Below, piece by piece: positions 53,671 to 63,403 of a stretch of DNA of 64,000 nucleotides; the first letter of the stretch is position 1, and every line of letters begins with the position of its first letter. The stretch comes from JAICYJ01 sp963797565. Its GTDB lineage: Bacteria > Actinomycetota > Thermoleophilia > Gaiellales > JAICJC01. Under the pieces are notes generated by a model, which ran no database searches, was not told where the DNA came from, and worked only from the letters and a program-made list of their open reading frames with translations. The translations under genes were made by a program, and so were the position numbers. The stretch covers positions 78,899-142,898 of the forward strand of contig CAWCPM010000014.1 of NCBI GenBank assembly GCA_963797565.1. Direction: 5' to 3'.

Positions 53671-56249
53671 TTCGCGTCCAGCCAGGTTGCGCCGGTGCCG
53701 ATGTCGACCTCCAGCGGCGGGTCGAGCGGGTAGGCGCTCACCATCTCCTCGTGCACGAGCGGGCGCAGATCCGGGAGCTCCGACTCGACGGCCTCGAACA
53801 CGAGCTCGTCGTGCACCTGCAGCACCAGCATCGACCGCATCGCGTTCTCGCGCATGCGCCGGTGGCATCCGATCATTGCCACCTTGATGATGTCGGCGGC
53901 GCTGCCCTGCATGACGGTGTTCACGGCCAGGCGCTCGCCCAGGCTGCGGGTCTGGTAGTTGGACGCGCGCAGCTCCGGGATCGGCCGGCGGCGCCCGAAC
54001 AGGGTGGTGACGTAGCCCTCCTCCTTGGCGCGCTCGATCACGCCGCGCATGAACTCGTTGACCATCGGGAAGCGGGCCAGGTAGGCGTCGATGTAGGCCT
54101 GCGCCTCCTCGCGCGGGATCGACAGCTGCTCGGACAGGCCGAACGAGCTGATCCCGTAGATGATCCCGAAGTTGACGGCCTTGGCGCGGTTGCGCTCGGT
54201 CGACGTCAGCTCGTCGGCGGGCTTGCCCAGCACCTCGGCGGCGGTGGCGCGGTGGATGTCCTCGCCGCGCTCGAAGGTCTCGCGCAGCGCCGGCTCGCCG
54301 GACAGGTGCGCGAGGATGCGAAGCTCGACCTGCGAGTAGTCGGCCGACAGCATGCAGGAGCCGGGCGAGGCCACGAACGCCCCACGGATCTCGCGGCCGA
54401 GCGGGGTGCGGATCGGGATGTTCTGGAGGTTGGGCCGGATCGAGCTGAGCCGGCCGGTGGCGGCCGTGGTCTGGCTGAAGGTGGTGTGCAGGCGGCCGTC
54501 CTCGCCGATCAGGCCGGGCAGCGGCTCCAGATAGGTGTTCAGGAGCTTGGACTGCTCGCGCCAGGCCTCGACCACGTCGATCAGCGGGTGCATCGGCCGC
54601 AGCTTGGCCAGCACGCGTGCGTCGGTCGAGTAGCCGGTCTTGCCCTTGCGGTCGGTGGGCAGGCCCAGCCGGTCGAACAGCACCTCGCCCAGCTGCTTGG
54701 GCGAGCCGATCGTGAAGGGGCCGCCGGCCAGCTCGTAGGCCTCCTGCTCCAGCTCGTCGACCTGATCGCGCAGCTTGGCGGCGATCTCGGCCATCCGGTA
54801 GGCGTCCATCTGCACGCCGCAGCGCTCCATCTCGGCCAGCACCGGCACCAGCGGCAGCTCGATGTCGGTGTAAAGCGCGGTCATCTGGCGCTGCTCGATG
54901 CGCTCGGCGAGCCCCGGGTGGATGACGATCTGGGTGCCGGCCGCCGCCACCAGCGCCGCCGTGTCGGGGTCGGCCTGGACGGCCGGTGCGACGCCCTGCT
55001 CCTCGGCCAGGTCGGCGATCTCGTAGCCGGAGCGGCCGGGGTCGAGCAGGTAGGCGGCGAGCTGGGTGTCGCCGGCGGGAAGCAGGCCGGGTATGTGCTC
55101 GCCGTGGGTGATCACGCGGTGGCCGGCAAGGGCGTCGACCAGCGTGGCGGGGTCGTCGGCGGGCACGACCAGCACGTCGCCTGAGCCGGCGGCAACGGCG
55201 GCTCGGCCGTCCCTGACCGACACGGCCAGCTCGTGCGGGAGGCCGGCGAGGTCGGGCAGCGACGCCTCGCGCCAGGCCATGTCGGCGCGCTCCACGGGAG
55301 CGCCGGGGGCGGCCGGGATCACGTCGTCCAGCTCGTCGATGCGCTTCAGCAGGGCGCGGAACTCGAGCTTGCGGAACATGTCCTTGATGCCGGAGCGGTC
55401 GGGCGGGTCGGCCACCAGCGCGTCGAAGTCGACGTCGATATCGAGCCCGCGGTCGATGGTCGCGAGCGTCTTGCTCTTGACGGCATCGTCGACGTGGTCA
55501 CGCAGCGACTCGCGGCGCTTCTCGCCGGGCACCTGGTCGAGGCCGGCGTAGATGCCCTCGAGGCTGCCGAACTGCACCAGCAGGTCGGCGGCGGTCTTCT
55601 CCCCGATGCCGGGAACCCCGGGGATGTTGTCGGAGGTGTCGCCCTTGAGGCCGATGAAGTCGGGGATCTGGGCGGGGTCGATGCCGTAGCGCTGGCGGAT
55701 CCGCTCGGGCGTGTAGACGACAACGTCGGAGACGCCGCGCGGCGTCATCATGATGCAGACGTTGTCGGAGGCCAGCTGGAAGGCGTCGCGATCGGTTGAG
55801 ACGACGCAGACGCGATGGCCGTCGCGCTCGGCCATGGCGGACAGGGTGCCGATCACGTCGTCGGCCTCCATCCCCTCGACGCGGATGTTGCGGTAGCCGA
55901 AGGCCTCGACGAGCGGGGAGAAGAAGGGGCGCTGGGCCTGGAGCAGCGGCGGGGTGGGCTTGCGGTGGGCCTTGTACTCGGGGTCGAGCTCGAGCCGCTT
56001 GGTGGGGCGCTCGTCCCAGGCCACGACCACGCATGCGGGGCGGTAGTCGGCCAGCATTCGCATCAGCATGTTGGCCATGCCCAGCAGCGCGTTGGTGGGC
56101 TGGCCCTCGGCGGTCTGCAGCTCCTCGGGCAGGGCGTGGAAGGCGCGGTAGGCGAGGCCGTTGCCGTCTACCAGGAAGACGTCGCAGGCCTTGGCGGGCG
56201 CGTCGTCGAGGTCGAGATCCGACGGCTTGGTCTGCTTCGCGGTCGCCAC
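53667..56249 (-). CDS. polA: DNA polymerase I, proofreading domain degenerate
   Basis: 860 residues: 5'-3' exonuclease (about 25-300; VDGNGLAYRAFHAL, GLKGDTSDNIPGVPGIG), a shrunken 3'-5' exonuclease region (about 320-450) without the catalytic Asp/Glu motifs, and a family A polymerase (about 470-860; SADYSQVELRILAHLSG, RNRAKAVNFGIIYG, VHDELVFEA). It repairs DNA and removes primers but probably cannot proofread. GTG 56249 lies 6 bases after TACGCT. It heads the polA-zinc ribbon-lipoprotein unit. Confidence 0.97.
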   Translation of the reverse strand: MATAKQTKPSDLDLDDAPAKACDVFLVDGNGLAYRAFHALPEELQTAEGQPTNALLGMANMLMRMLADYRPACVVVAWDERPTKRLELDPEYKAHRKPTPPLLQAQRPFFSPLVEAFGYRNIRVEGMEADDVIGTLSAMAERDGHRVCVVSTDRDAFQLASDNVCIMMTPRGVSDVVVYTPERIRQRYGIDPAQIPDFIGLKGDTSDNIPGVPGIGEKTAADLLVQFGSLEGIYAGLDQVPGEKRRESLRDHVDDAVKSKTLATIDRGLDIDVDFDALVADPPDRSGIKDMFRKLEFRALLKRIDELDDVIPAAPGAPVERADMAWREASLPDLAGLPHELAVSVRDGRAAVAAGSGDVLVVPADDPATLVDALAGHRVITHGEHIPGLLPAGDTQLAAYLLDPGRSGYEIADLAEEQGVAPAVQADPDTAALVAAAGTQIVIHPGLAERIEQRQMTALYTDIELPLVPVLAEMERCGVQMDAYRMAEIAAKLRDQVDELEQEAYELAGGPFTIGSPKQLGEVLFDRLGLPTDRKGKTGYSTDARVLAKLRPMHPLIDVVEAWREQSKLLNTYLEPLPGLIGEDGRLHTTFSQTTAATGRLSSIRPNLQNIPIRTPLGREIRGAFVASPGSCMLSADYSQVELRILAHLSGEPALRETFERGEDIHRATAAEVLGKPADELTSTERNRAKAVNFGIIYGISSFGLSEQLSIPREEAQAYIDAYLARFPMVNEFMRGVIERAKEEGYVTTLFGRRRPIPELRASNYQTRSLGERLAVNTVMQGSAADIIKVAMIGCHRRMRENAMRSMLVLQVHDELVFEAVESELPDLRPLVHEEMVSAYPLDPPLEVDIGTGATWLDAK

Positions 56250-56255
56250 AGCGCA

Positions 56256-56261
56256 AGCGTA
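56256..56261 (-). promoter_or_regulatory. -10 box (leaderless) of polA
   Basis: TACGCT on the minus strand, 6 bases before GTG 56249. Confidence 0.6.
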
Positions 56262-56277
56262 GATGATCGGGGTTCGG

Positions 56278-57060
56278 TCAGAGCTGCTCGGCCAGGAAAC
56301 CGAGCACGATCCGGTCGAACTCCTGTGGGCGCTCCATGCTGGGCACGTGGGCCGCGTTCGCGATGTGCTCGAGACGGGCTCCGGGGATCTCGTGGCTGAG
56401 GCGCTCGGCGATGCGGAGGATGTCGGGCTGGTCGTGGTCGCCGACGACGAGCAGGGTGGGCGCGGGCACCTCGTCGGCGTGGTCGCCTGCGTCCTCGACC
56501 AGCTCCAGCTCCTCGGCAGCGTCGCCGCCCTCCTGGGCGTGCCGGTAGGCGCGCAGCTGCATGTCGTAGACGAGGCGCCGCAGGTCGGCGTCCACGTCCG
56601 CCGGCTCCCGGCCCACGCCGTCCACCCAGAAGCGAACGGTCAGGTCGGCGGCGGCGTCCAGTTCGCCGTCCATGAACAGGCGCACCTCCTCGCTGCCGTA
56701 TGCCACGACCTCGTCCGACCAACCGGCGTTCGGCAGCCCCGGGCCGACCAGCACCAGCGCCGTGACCAGCTGCGGCCGGGCCAGCGTCGCCTCGAGCGCG
56801 ACGCGACCGCCCAGCGAGTTCCCGACCAGCACCGCCCGCTCGATCTCGAGCCGGTCGAGCAGGTCGAGCAGGTCCTGCGCGTGCTGGTAGGGCTCGGGCG
56901 GCAGCGGCGACTGCCCGAACCCGCGCATGTCGTAGCGCACCACCTGGTAGTCCTCGGCGTACCGGCGCCACTGCGGCTCCCACATGCGGCTGTCGGCGAT
57001 GCCGGCGTGGATCAGCACGATCGTGTCGCCGGAGCCGGCGATCTCATGGTGAAGCTGCAT
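56278..57060 (-). CDS. Alpha/beta hydrolase (3-oxoadipate enol-lactonase-like)
   Basis: 260 residues. VLIHAGIADSRMW (about 15-27) is the oxyanion loop, VGNSLGGRVAL the nucleophile serine, VVGDHDQPD the acid loop, and NAAHVPSMERP the catalytic histidine. This is the compact lactonase/esterase subgroup; the exact substrate is unknown. ATG 57060 lies 8 bases after TAGGCT. It shares the 237-base intergenic region with the malic enzyme gene. Confidence 0.85.
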   Translation of the reverse strand: MQLHHEIAGSGDTIVLIHAGIADSRMWEPQWRRYAEDYQVVRYDMRGFGQSPLPPEPYQHAQDLLDLLDRLEIERAVLVGNSLGGRVALEATLARPQLVTALVLVGPGLPNAGWSDEVVAYGSEEVRLFMDGELDAAADLTVRFWVDGVGREPADVDADLRRLVYDMQLRAYRHAQEGGDAAEELELVEDAGDHADEVPAPTLLVVGDHDQPDILRIAERLSHEIPGARLEHIANAAHVPSMERPQEFDRIVLGFLAEQL

Positions 57061-57095
57061 CGCGGCCGAGCCTAGCCGACACCGGCGCCCAGCGC

Positions 57096-57108
57096 GGGTG
57101 AAACACCC
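57096..57108. repeat. Small palindrome
   Basis: GGGTG-AAA-CACCC. A second inverted pair, GCAACACC/GGTGTTGC (57117-57124 and 57138-57145), follows. Both lie just upstream of the hydrolase promoter. Confidence 0.5.
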
Positions 57109-57175
57109 ACGGCTCTGCAACACCCGCGACTGGCACCGGTGTTGCACGAATTCCGATAGGAAAACGACCTCCCGG

Positions 57176-57190
57176 CTACGAATTTCGTAG
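57176..57190. promoter_or_regulatory. Operator palindrome 1 upstream of malic enzyme
   Basis: CTACGAATTTCGTAG: perfect 7-base arms around one base. The second copy is 31 bases downstream, so both sites face the same side of the helix. Confidence 0.75.
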
Positions 57191-57206
57191 AATTAGGGGT
57201 GCTTTT

Positions 57207-57221
57207 CTACGAAATTCGTAG
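57207..57221. promoter_or_regulatory. Operator palindrome 2 upstream of malic enzyme
   Basis: CTACGAAATTCGTAG, the same arms with A at the centre. It ends 76 bases before the malic enzyme GTG. The regulator is unknown and not encoded adjacent. Confidence 0.75.
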
Positions 57222-57297
57222 TTTGGACCGCAACACGGGTGCCAGGCGCCGGCGTTGCGCGACCGCGTATTTGCCCGACTCGGTACGCTCCCAATCC

Positions 57298-58740
57298 GTG
57301 GCCCGTAACCCCTCAGCCAGCTACAGCCTGACGATGCGCCTCGAGATTCCCAGCGAGGCGGGATCGTTCGCGCTGGTTGCCGCCGCGGTGGCCCAGGCGG
57401 AGGGTGACATGGGCGCGATCGACCTGGTGCGCGTCTCCAAGGATCACACGGTCCGGGACATCACCGTCTCGGCCTCGGACAGCGAGCACGGGCAGCGCAT
57501 CATCGACGAGGTGCGCGCCGTCCCCGGCGTGACGCTGGTGAACGTCAGCGACCGCACCTTCCTGATGCACCTGGGCGGCAAGATCGAGGTCAGCAACAAG
57601 GTGCCGATCAAGACCCGCGACGACCTCTCAATGGCCTACACGCCCGGCGTGGCCCGCGTCTGCATGGCGATCGCCGCCGACGTCGAGAAGGCGTGGACGC
57701 TCACGATCAAGCAGAACACGGTGGCCGTCGTCACCGACGGTACCGCCGTGCTCGGCCTCGGCGACATCGGCCCCGAGGCGGCGATGCCGGTGATGGAGGG
57801 CAAGGCGATGCTGTTCAAGGAGTTCGCCGGCATCGATGCCTGGCCGCTGGCCCTGAACACCAAGGACACCGACGAGATCATCGCCATCGTCAAGGCGATC
57901 GCGCCCGGCTTCGGCGGCATCAATCTCGAGGACATCGCCGCCCCCCGCTGCTTCGAGATCGAGGGCCGGCTGCGCCAGGAGCTCGACATCCCCGTCTTCC
58001 ACGACGACCAGCACGGCACGGCGGTCGTGGTGCTGGCCGGCCTGCTCAACTCCGCCAAGCTCGTGCAGAAGCGCATGGACGAGCTGAAGGTGGTGCTCGT
58101 GGGCGTCGGCGCCGCCGGCGTCGCCGTCAGCAAGCTGCTGCTCCGCGCCGGGGTCACCGACATCATCGGCTGCGACCGTGAGGGATCGCTCTACACCGGC
58201 AAGAAGGGCCTCGTCGGCATCAAGAAGTGGTACGCCAAGCACACCAACCCGCGCTGCTTCGACGGCTCCGCCGAGGAGGCGCTGCGCGGCGCCGACGTGT
58301 TCCTGGGGCTGTCCGGCCCCGGCGCCGTCAGCGCCGACGCGATCCGCACGATGGCCCACGACGCGATCGTCTTTGCCATGGCCAACCCCGACCCCGAGGT
58401 GCCGCCCGAGGAGATCCAGGGCGACGTCCGCGTGATCGCGACCGGCCGCTCCGACTATCCCAACCAGATCAACAACGTGCTCTGCTTCCCCGGCATGTTC
58501 CGCGGCGCCCTCAACGCCCACGCCACGACCATCAACGAGGAGATGAACATGGCCGCCGCCCGCGCCATCGCCTCGGTGATCGGCGAGGACGAGCTGTCCG
58601 AGGAGTACGTGATCCCGAGCGTGTTCAACAAGGCCGTCGTCGAGCAGGTGGCCGAGGCCGTCGCCGAGGCGGCGCTGGCCACCGGCGTCGCCCGCAAGGA
58701 CGCCACCCGCTCGCACGACGTCACCGAGATCTACCGCTAG
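57298..58740 (+). CDS. NAD(P)-dependent malic enzyme with N-terminal ACT-like domain
   Basis: Oxidative decarboxylation of malate to pyruvate. 480 residues. About 1-85 form an ACT-like regulatory domain (LEIPSEAGSFALVAAAVAQ). The catalytic part has YTPGVARVC, TDGTAVLGLGDIGPEAAMPVMEGK, NLEDIAAPRCFEIE, FHDDQHGTA and the NAD loop GVGAAGVAVSKLL. No phosphotransacetylase domain is attached. GTG 57298 has TACGCT 8 bases upstream; the twin palindromes lie 75-120 bases upstream. Confidence 0.95.
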   Translation: MARNPSASYSLTMRLEIPSEAGSFALVAAAVAQAEGDMGAIDLVRVSKDHTVRDITVSASDSEHGQRIIDEVRAVPGVTLVNVSDRTFLMHLGGKIEVSNKVPIKTRDDLSMAYTPGVARVCMAIAADVEKAWTLTIKQNTVAVVTDGTAVLGLGDIGPEAAMPVMEGKAMLFKEFAGIDAWPLALNTKDTDEIIAIVKAIAPGFGGINLEDIAAPRCFEIEGRLRQELDIPVFHDDQHGTAVVVLAGLLNSAKLVQKRMDELKVVLVGVGAAGVAVSKLLLRAGVTDIIGCDREGSLYTGKKGLVGIKKWYAKHTNPRCFDGSAEEALRGADVFLGLSGPGAVSADAIRTMAHDAIVFAMANPDPEVPPEEIQGDVRVIATGRSDYPNQINNVLCFPGMFRGALNAHATTINEEMNMAAARAIASVIGEDELSEEYVIPSVFNKAVVEQVAEAVAEAALATGVARKDATRSHDVTEIYR

Positions 58741-59657
58741 GTTCTGGTGGCTTTCTCGAAACGGTCGTGCCGCCAGGCCGGCCGCATGCCGGCCGACTCG
58801 TAGAGGCGCGCCGCCCGCAGGTTGTCGCCGTGCACGCTGAGAGCGGCACGCGGCAGATCCCGCTCGCGGAACGCGCGCATCGAGGTCAGGAGCAGCGCTC
58901 GTCCCAGCCCGCGGCCGCGCCATTCCCTCGCCACGGCCAGCTGTCCGACCCAGCCGACGCCGTCTGACTCCCACACCTCCGACAGCGACACGCCCACGAT
59001 CCTGCCCTCGGCCACCGCGATGAACCACCACGCCGGATCGAAGCTGGAGCTGTCGATCGACCGCACCCGCCACGGGTCGAAGTCATACGCGATGTTGCCC
59101 TCGATCTCCGAGAACGCCGCCTGCACGAGCGCGTGTACCTCTCGATCGTCGACACCAAGCCGGAACGGCCGCAGGATCACACTCTCCGGGAAGCGGGCTG
59201 CCTCCGGATCGCGATCGAGGTCGCAGACCATCCGCCAGTAGCGGTGAGTCACGACATAGCCGTTCGCCGACAGCAGGCCGGCGGCCGCGGCGTTGCGGTC
59301 GGCGATGTACTGGCGGCAGGGCAGGCCTCGCTCGAGCGCCCGCGCCTCCACCAACGGCAGCAGCGCCGCCCCGATGCCGCGGCCGCAGTGCCCGGGGTGG
59401 ACGTACACGTCCTGAGCGTGCGGCGTGCACAGGGCGTACGCGGCCAGGCCGGTGCCGGCCTCCACCACCAGGCTGTCCCGCGCGAGGTCGACCTCGGGGT
59501 CGGCCCACTCGTCGCGCAGGTCGTCCAGCGTGAAGTCCGGTTCCCCGACGTCGGCGAGGTCGCGCGCGAGGATCACCTCGAGCACGGCCTCGGCGTCGCC
59601 CGGCCCGGCCGGTCGCGACTCGATCAGAAGCGATCCATGTACTGGTCGATCTCCCAT
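58737..59657 (-). CDS. Tandem GNAT acetyltransferase (MshD-like architecture)
   Basis: About 306 residues with two GNAT domains. The N-terminal domain has VYVHPGHCGRGIGAAL and SANGYVVTHRYW; the C-terminal domain has QLAVAREWRGRGLGRALL and VHGDNLRAARLYESAGM. The layout matches mycothiol synthase MshD and its relatives, but the second domain could acetylate other amines. The start is uncertain: ATG 59657 overlaps the glnA end by 34 bases; CTG 59627 (CTGA overlap) is an alternative. The end overlaps the malic enzyme stop by 4 bases. Confidence 0.82.
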   Translation of the reverse strand: MGDRPVHGSLLIESRPAGPGDAEAVLEVILARDLADVGEPDFTLDDLRDEWADPEVDLARDSLVVEAGTGLAAYALCTPHAQDVYVHPGHCGRGIGAALLPLVEARALERGLPCRQYIADRNAAAAGLLSANGYVVTHRYWRMVCDLDRDPEAARFPESVILRPFRLGVDDREVHALVQAAFSEIEGNIAYDFDPWRVRSIDSSSFDPAWWFIAVAEGRIVGVSLSEVWESDGVGWVGQLAVAREWRGRGLGRALLLTSMRAFRERDLPRAALSVHGDNLRAARLYESAGMRPAWRHDRFEKATRT

Positions 59658-60949
59658 CGGTGCACCTGCTCGTTGTAGGAGGCCCACTCGGCCCGCTTCA
59701 GCGCCAGGTACTCGCTGAATATGTGCTCGCCCAGCGCCTGGCGCATCACCGCGTCCTGCTCGAGCGCGTTCAGCGCGCCCGGCAGGTCGTGCGGCAGGCT
59801 GCTGATGCCCAGCTCCGCCGACTCCGCCTCCGACAGGTCATAGATGTTGCGGTTGACCGGCTCAGGCGGCGTCAGCCCCTTGGTGATGCCGTCCAGGCCG
59901 GCCTGCAGCATGCAGGCCAGCGCCAGGTACGGGTTGGCCGTGGGGTCGGGCGTGCGCAGCTCGATCCGCGTCGAGCGCCCGCGCTTGGCCGGCACCCGGA
60001 TCGCGGCCGACCGGTTGCCCGGCGACCAGGCGATGTAGACCGGCGCCTCGTACCCCGGCAGCAGCCGCTTGTACGAGTTGACGGTGGGATTCGCCACCGC
60101 CGTGATCGCCGGCAGGTGCTTGAGGATGCCGGCGATGTAGCTGTAGGCGTCGGTCGAGAGCTTGAGGTCGTCGCTCTCGTCCAGAAACGCGTTCTCGTCT
60201 CCGCGCGACAGCGACTGGTTGACGTGCATGCCGGAGCCGTTCTCGCCGTGCAGCGGCTTGGCCATGAACGTCGCGTGCATGCCGTGCTGGGCCGCGATCA
60301 CCTTCACCACCATCCGGAAGGTGATCAGGTTGTCGGCCGTGCTGAGCGCGTCGCCGTGGCGGAAGTCGATCTCGTGCTGGCCGATCGCCACCTCGTGGTG
60401 CGCCGCCTCGAGATGGAAATCCATCTGCTGCAGGGTCAGCTCGATGTCGCGGCGGCAGTCCTCGCCCTTGTCCATCGGCGCCACGTCGAAGTACGTCGCG
60501 GCGTCGTGCGGGTCGACGGTCGGGTTGCCCTCCCCGTCCAGCCGGAACAGGAAGAACTCGGCCTCGGGCCCCACCTGCATCGTGTAACCCATGTCCTCGG
60601 CCTGCTGCAGCACGCGCTTCAGGTTCGACCGAGGGTCACCGGCGAACGGCTGCCCGTCGGGGTCGGCCACGTCGCAGATCAGCCGCGCCGTGTTCCGGTC
60701 GCCGGTGCCGCGCCACGGCAGCAGCGCGTAGGTGGCCGGGTCGGGCAGGAAGTACATGTCCGACTGCTCGATCCGCTTGAAGCCGCGGATCGACGACCCG
60801 TCGAACATCAGCTCGTTGTCGAGCGCCTTCTCCAGCTCCTCGACCGGGATCGACACGTTCTTGACGGCACCGTACGGCTCCGTGAACTGCAGCCGCACGA
60901 AGGCGACGTTGTCGCGCCGGCAGCGCTCGAGCACTTCCTGCTTGTCCAT
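59624..60949 (-). CDS. glnA: Glutamine synthetase, type I-alpha-like
   Basis: Ammonia assimilation. 441 residues with FDGSSIRGF (about 49-57), the ATP/glutamate site GPEAEFFLF, HHEVAIGQHEID, KPLHGENGSGMHVNQS and NRSAAIRVP. The short length and NIYDLSEAES segment in place of the NLYDLP adenylylation site fit the GSI-alpha class, which is controlled by feedback (an Arg in GFKRIEQSDMY sits where B. subtilis has R62) rather than by adenylylation. GAGGAGG precedes ATG 60949; a TAGACT box is about 40 bases upstream. Confidence 0.95.
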   Translation of the reverse strand: MDKQEVLERCRRDNVAFVRLQFTEPYGAVKNVSIPVEELEKALDNELMFDGSSIRGFKRIEQSDMYFLPDPATYALLPWRGTGDRNTARLICDVADPDGQPFAGDPRSNLKRVLQQAEDMGYTMQVGPEAEFFLFRLDGEGNPTVDPHDAATYFDVAPMDKGEDCRRDIELTLQQMDFHLEAAHHEVAIGQHEIDFRHGDALSTADNLITFRMVVKVIAAQHGMHATFMAKPLHGENGSGMHVNQSLSRGDENAFLDESDDLKLSTDAYSYIAGILKHLPAITAVANPTVNSYKRLLPGYEAPVYIAWSPGNRSAAIRVPAKRGRSTRIELRTPDPTANPYLALACMLQAGLDGITKGLTPPEPVNRNIYDLSEAESAELGISSLPHDLPGALNALEQDAVMRQALGEHIFSEYLALKRAEWASYNEQVHRWEIDQYMDRF

Positions 60950-61004
60950 GACCCTCCTCGATGATCGACCCGAAAACGAGCGCGCAGTCTACAGTTGGCG
61001 CCCG

Positions 61005-62175
61005 ATGCGGCTCGGTATGACCAGGAACGTGTGGGCGATGGGCTGGACGAGCCTCCTGAACGACGCCTCGTCGGAGCTGCTCTACCCGATTCTGCCTCTG
61101 TTTCTGACGATCACCCTGGGCGCTCCCGCCTCCGTGGTGGGCGCCGTCGAGGGCGCCGCCGACGCTGCCGCGCAGGTGGTGGGGCTGGTCATGGGCCGCC
61201 GCTCCGACCGGATCCGCCGGCGGATGCCGTTCGTCTGGACCGGCTACACGCTGTCGAACGTCGCCAAGCCGCTGGTCGCGGTCGCTCCCGCCTGGGGCTG
61301 GGTGATGGGTGCGCGCGTGCTGGATCGCACCGGCAAGGGCGTCCGCACCGCTCCCCGCGACGCGCTGCTGCGCGACTCCAGCGGCGCGTAGCCAGACCGG
61401 CTCCGTGTTCGGGTTCCACCGCTTCATGGACTCCCTGGGTGCCGTGATCGGGCCGCTGATCGCCCTCGCACTGCTCGAGGCCGGGCTGTCGTTCCGCCAG
61501 GTGATCGCCGTGGCGATCGTGCCCGCGATCCTGAGCATGTTCGCGCTGCGCTGGATCCGCGACATCCCGGCCCGCCCCCACGAGCCGGCCGCGCAGCCGG
61601 ATCCCGGCAAGCTGTCCGACATGGGCCGGCCGTTCTGGGCGTTCACGATCGCCTGGACTGTCTTCTCCCTGGGCAACTCGGCCGACGTGTTCCTGCTGCT
61701 GCGCGCGAAGAACCTGGGCCTGAGCGTGACGGCGGTGGTGCTGTCCTACGCGCTCTACAACACGCTCTACTCGGGCCTGTCGTGGCCGCTCGGCCACCTC
61801 TCAGACCGCGTCGGCAAGCGCCGCGTGCTGGCGGTCGGGCTGCTGGTCTTCGCGGGCGTCTACGCCGGCTTCGGGCTGGCCGGCTCCGGCGCCGCCGTGT
61901 GGCCGTTGATGGCGATCTACGGGATCTACATCGCCGCCACCGACGGCGTCAGCAAGGCGCTGGTGGCGGACCTGTCGCCGGCCGCGCTGCGGGCCACCGG
62001 GCAGGGAGCGTTCAAGCTGGCCACCGGCGCGGCGGCCGTGGCGGCCAGCCTGGTGGCGGGGGTGCTGTGGCAGACCGTCGGACCGGGCGCCGTGTTCGCG
62101 CTGGGCGCCGGTGCCGCGCTGCTCGGGCTGGCCACGCTTGCGATCACGCGGCCGGCGCGTGGGCTTGCCAGTTGA
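61005..62175 (+). pseudogene. MFS transporter with one-base insertion
   Basis: ATG 61005 has TACAGT 9 bases upstream. The first half reads WTSLLNDASSELLYPILPLF, GRRSDRIRRRMP, DRTGKGVRTAPRDALLRDSSGA and hits TAG at 61389. Removing T61389 restores SQTGSVFGFHRFMDSLGAVIGPL and then the remaining helices to 62175. The joined protein of about 389 residues has 12 hydrophobic segments and resembles the sugar/antibiotic efflux-type MFS group with the RTGKGVRTAPRD loop. The insertion makes it a pseudogene unless it is an error. Confidence 0.72.
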
Positions 62176-62190
62176 TCGATTTCGATCTAC

Positions 62191-63354
62191 TCAGACCGCC
62201 TCGGTGGCGTCCGCGAGCTCCTCGGCCACCTCGTGCAGGTCGCGGTTGGCGTTCCAGACCTGCAGCTGGCGCTGCGCGCCGGTGCCGTTCTCGATCATCC
62301 ACTCGACCCGCGCCAGCTGGTGGGCGCAGTCCAGCTCGCGAGCGATCGGACGCAGCTCCCGCAGCCTCCGCCTGGCCAGCGTGCGCGCCGCCATCTTGAT
62401 GCGCTTGCCGGCCGCGAGGTCCATCAAGGGCGCGTCCAGCCCGTAGCGCGCGGCCAGCCACTTGTTCTCCGAAAGCAGCATCCGGTTGTAGGCCACCGGC
62501 GGCCGCCCGGCATCGATCTCGTCAAGGATCTGCTTGACCAGGCACTGCACGTAGGCGGCCAGCGCCACCGTGTCCTCGACCCGCGTCTGCACGTCCATCA
62601 CGCGCAGCTCGACGGTGCCGAAGCGCGGGTGCGGCCGGACGTCCCACCACAGGTGGGTGTAGTCGCCGATCGCGCCGGTCGTCTCCATGAAGCCGACGGC
62701 ATCGGCGTAGTCCTGGTAGCTCTCGAACCGCGGCGAGATGCCGCTGCGCGGGAACGCGGCGAAGATCATGGCCCGGGTCGAGTGCAGCCCCGTGGCCTCG
62801 CCCCGCCAGAACGGCGAGTTGGTCGAAAGCGCCAGCAGCACCGGCAGCTCGATCAGCACCCCCTCCATCACCTGCAGCGCCGCCTCCGGCGTCGGCACCG
62901 CGACGTGCACGTGCATGCCGAACACCAGCTCCCGGCGGGCGACGTACTGGAGCATCTCGATCAGCATCCGGTACCGGTCGCGGGCGGTGATCTTCTGGTG
63001 CTCGTAGAGCGAGAAGGGATGCGTGCCGGCGGCGCCCAGGCGCATGTCGTGGTCGCGGGCGAGACCTGCCGCATACCGGCGGATCGCGCGCAGATCCTCG
63101 TCGGCCTGGCCCACCGTCTCGCACACGACGGTGCCCGACTCGAGCACGCATTGCATCAGCTCCGGCTTCAGCTGCTCGGCGAACGGCCCCTCGCCGGCGA
63201 TCTCCAGCAGCGGCTCGACGCCCGACACCAGGTCAAAGCTGGTGGGGTCGACCAGCATGTACTCCTCCTCGACGCCGACCGTCAGCGGCGGCCCGTCGCC
63301 GAAGCGATGGTCGAGCACGCTTGACCGCGTTCCGCCCTTTCCCTGGTCAGCCAC
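62191..63354 (-). CDS. YbdK-type carboxylate-amine ligase, copy 2
   Basis: 387 residues of the GCS2 family: VGVEEEYMLVD (about 26-36), MHVHVAVPTPE, LHSTRAMIFAAFPRSG and WWDVRPHPRFGTVELRVMD. It shares motif order with copy 1 at 11.9-13.1 kb but clearly differs in sequence. GTG 63354 lies 6 bases after TAGAAC. It may make gamma-glutamyl compounds; no partner gene is adjacent. It converges with the MFS gene, 15 bases apart. Confidence 0.88.
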   Translation of the reverse strand: MADQGKGGTRSSVLDHRFGDGPPLTVGVEEEYMLVDPTSFDLVSGVEPLLEIAGEGPFAEQLKPELMQCVLESGTVVCETVGQADEDLRAIRRYAAGLARDHDMRLGAAGTHPFSLYEHQKITARDRYRMLIEMLQYVARRELVFGMHVHVAVPTPEAALQVMEGVLIELPVLLALSTNSPFWRGEATGLHSTRAMIFAAFPRSGISPRFESYQDYADAVGFMETTGAIGDYTHLWWDVRPHPRFGTVELRVMDVQTRVEDTVALAAYVQCLVKQILDEIDAGRPPVAYNRMLLSENKWLAARYGLDAPLMDLAAGKRIKMAARTLARRRLRELRPIARELDCAHQLARVEWMIENGTGAQRQLQVWNANRDLHEVAEELADATEAV

Positions 63355-63360
63355 AGGCAG

Positions 63361-63366
63361 GTTCTA
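63361..63366 (-). promoter_or_regulatory. -10 box (leaderless) of YbdK copy 2
   Basis: TAGAAC on the minus strand, 6 bases before GTG 63354. Confidence 0.5.
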
Positions 63367-63403
63367 CCCCATATCGGCCATCGCCGGAACTCGGGGCCCG
63401 GGG

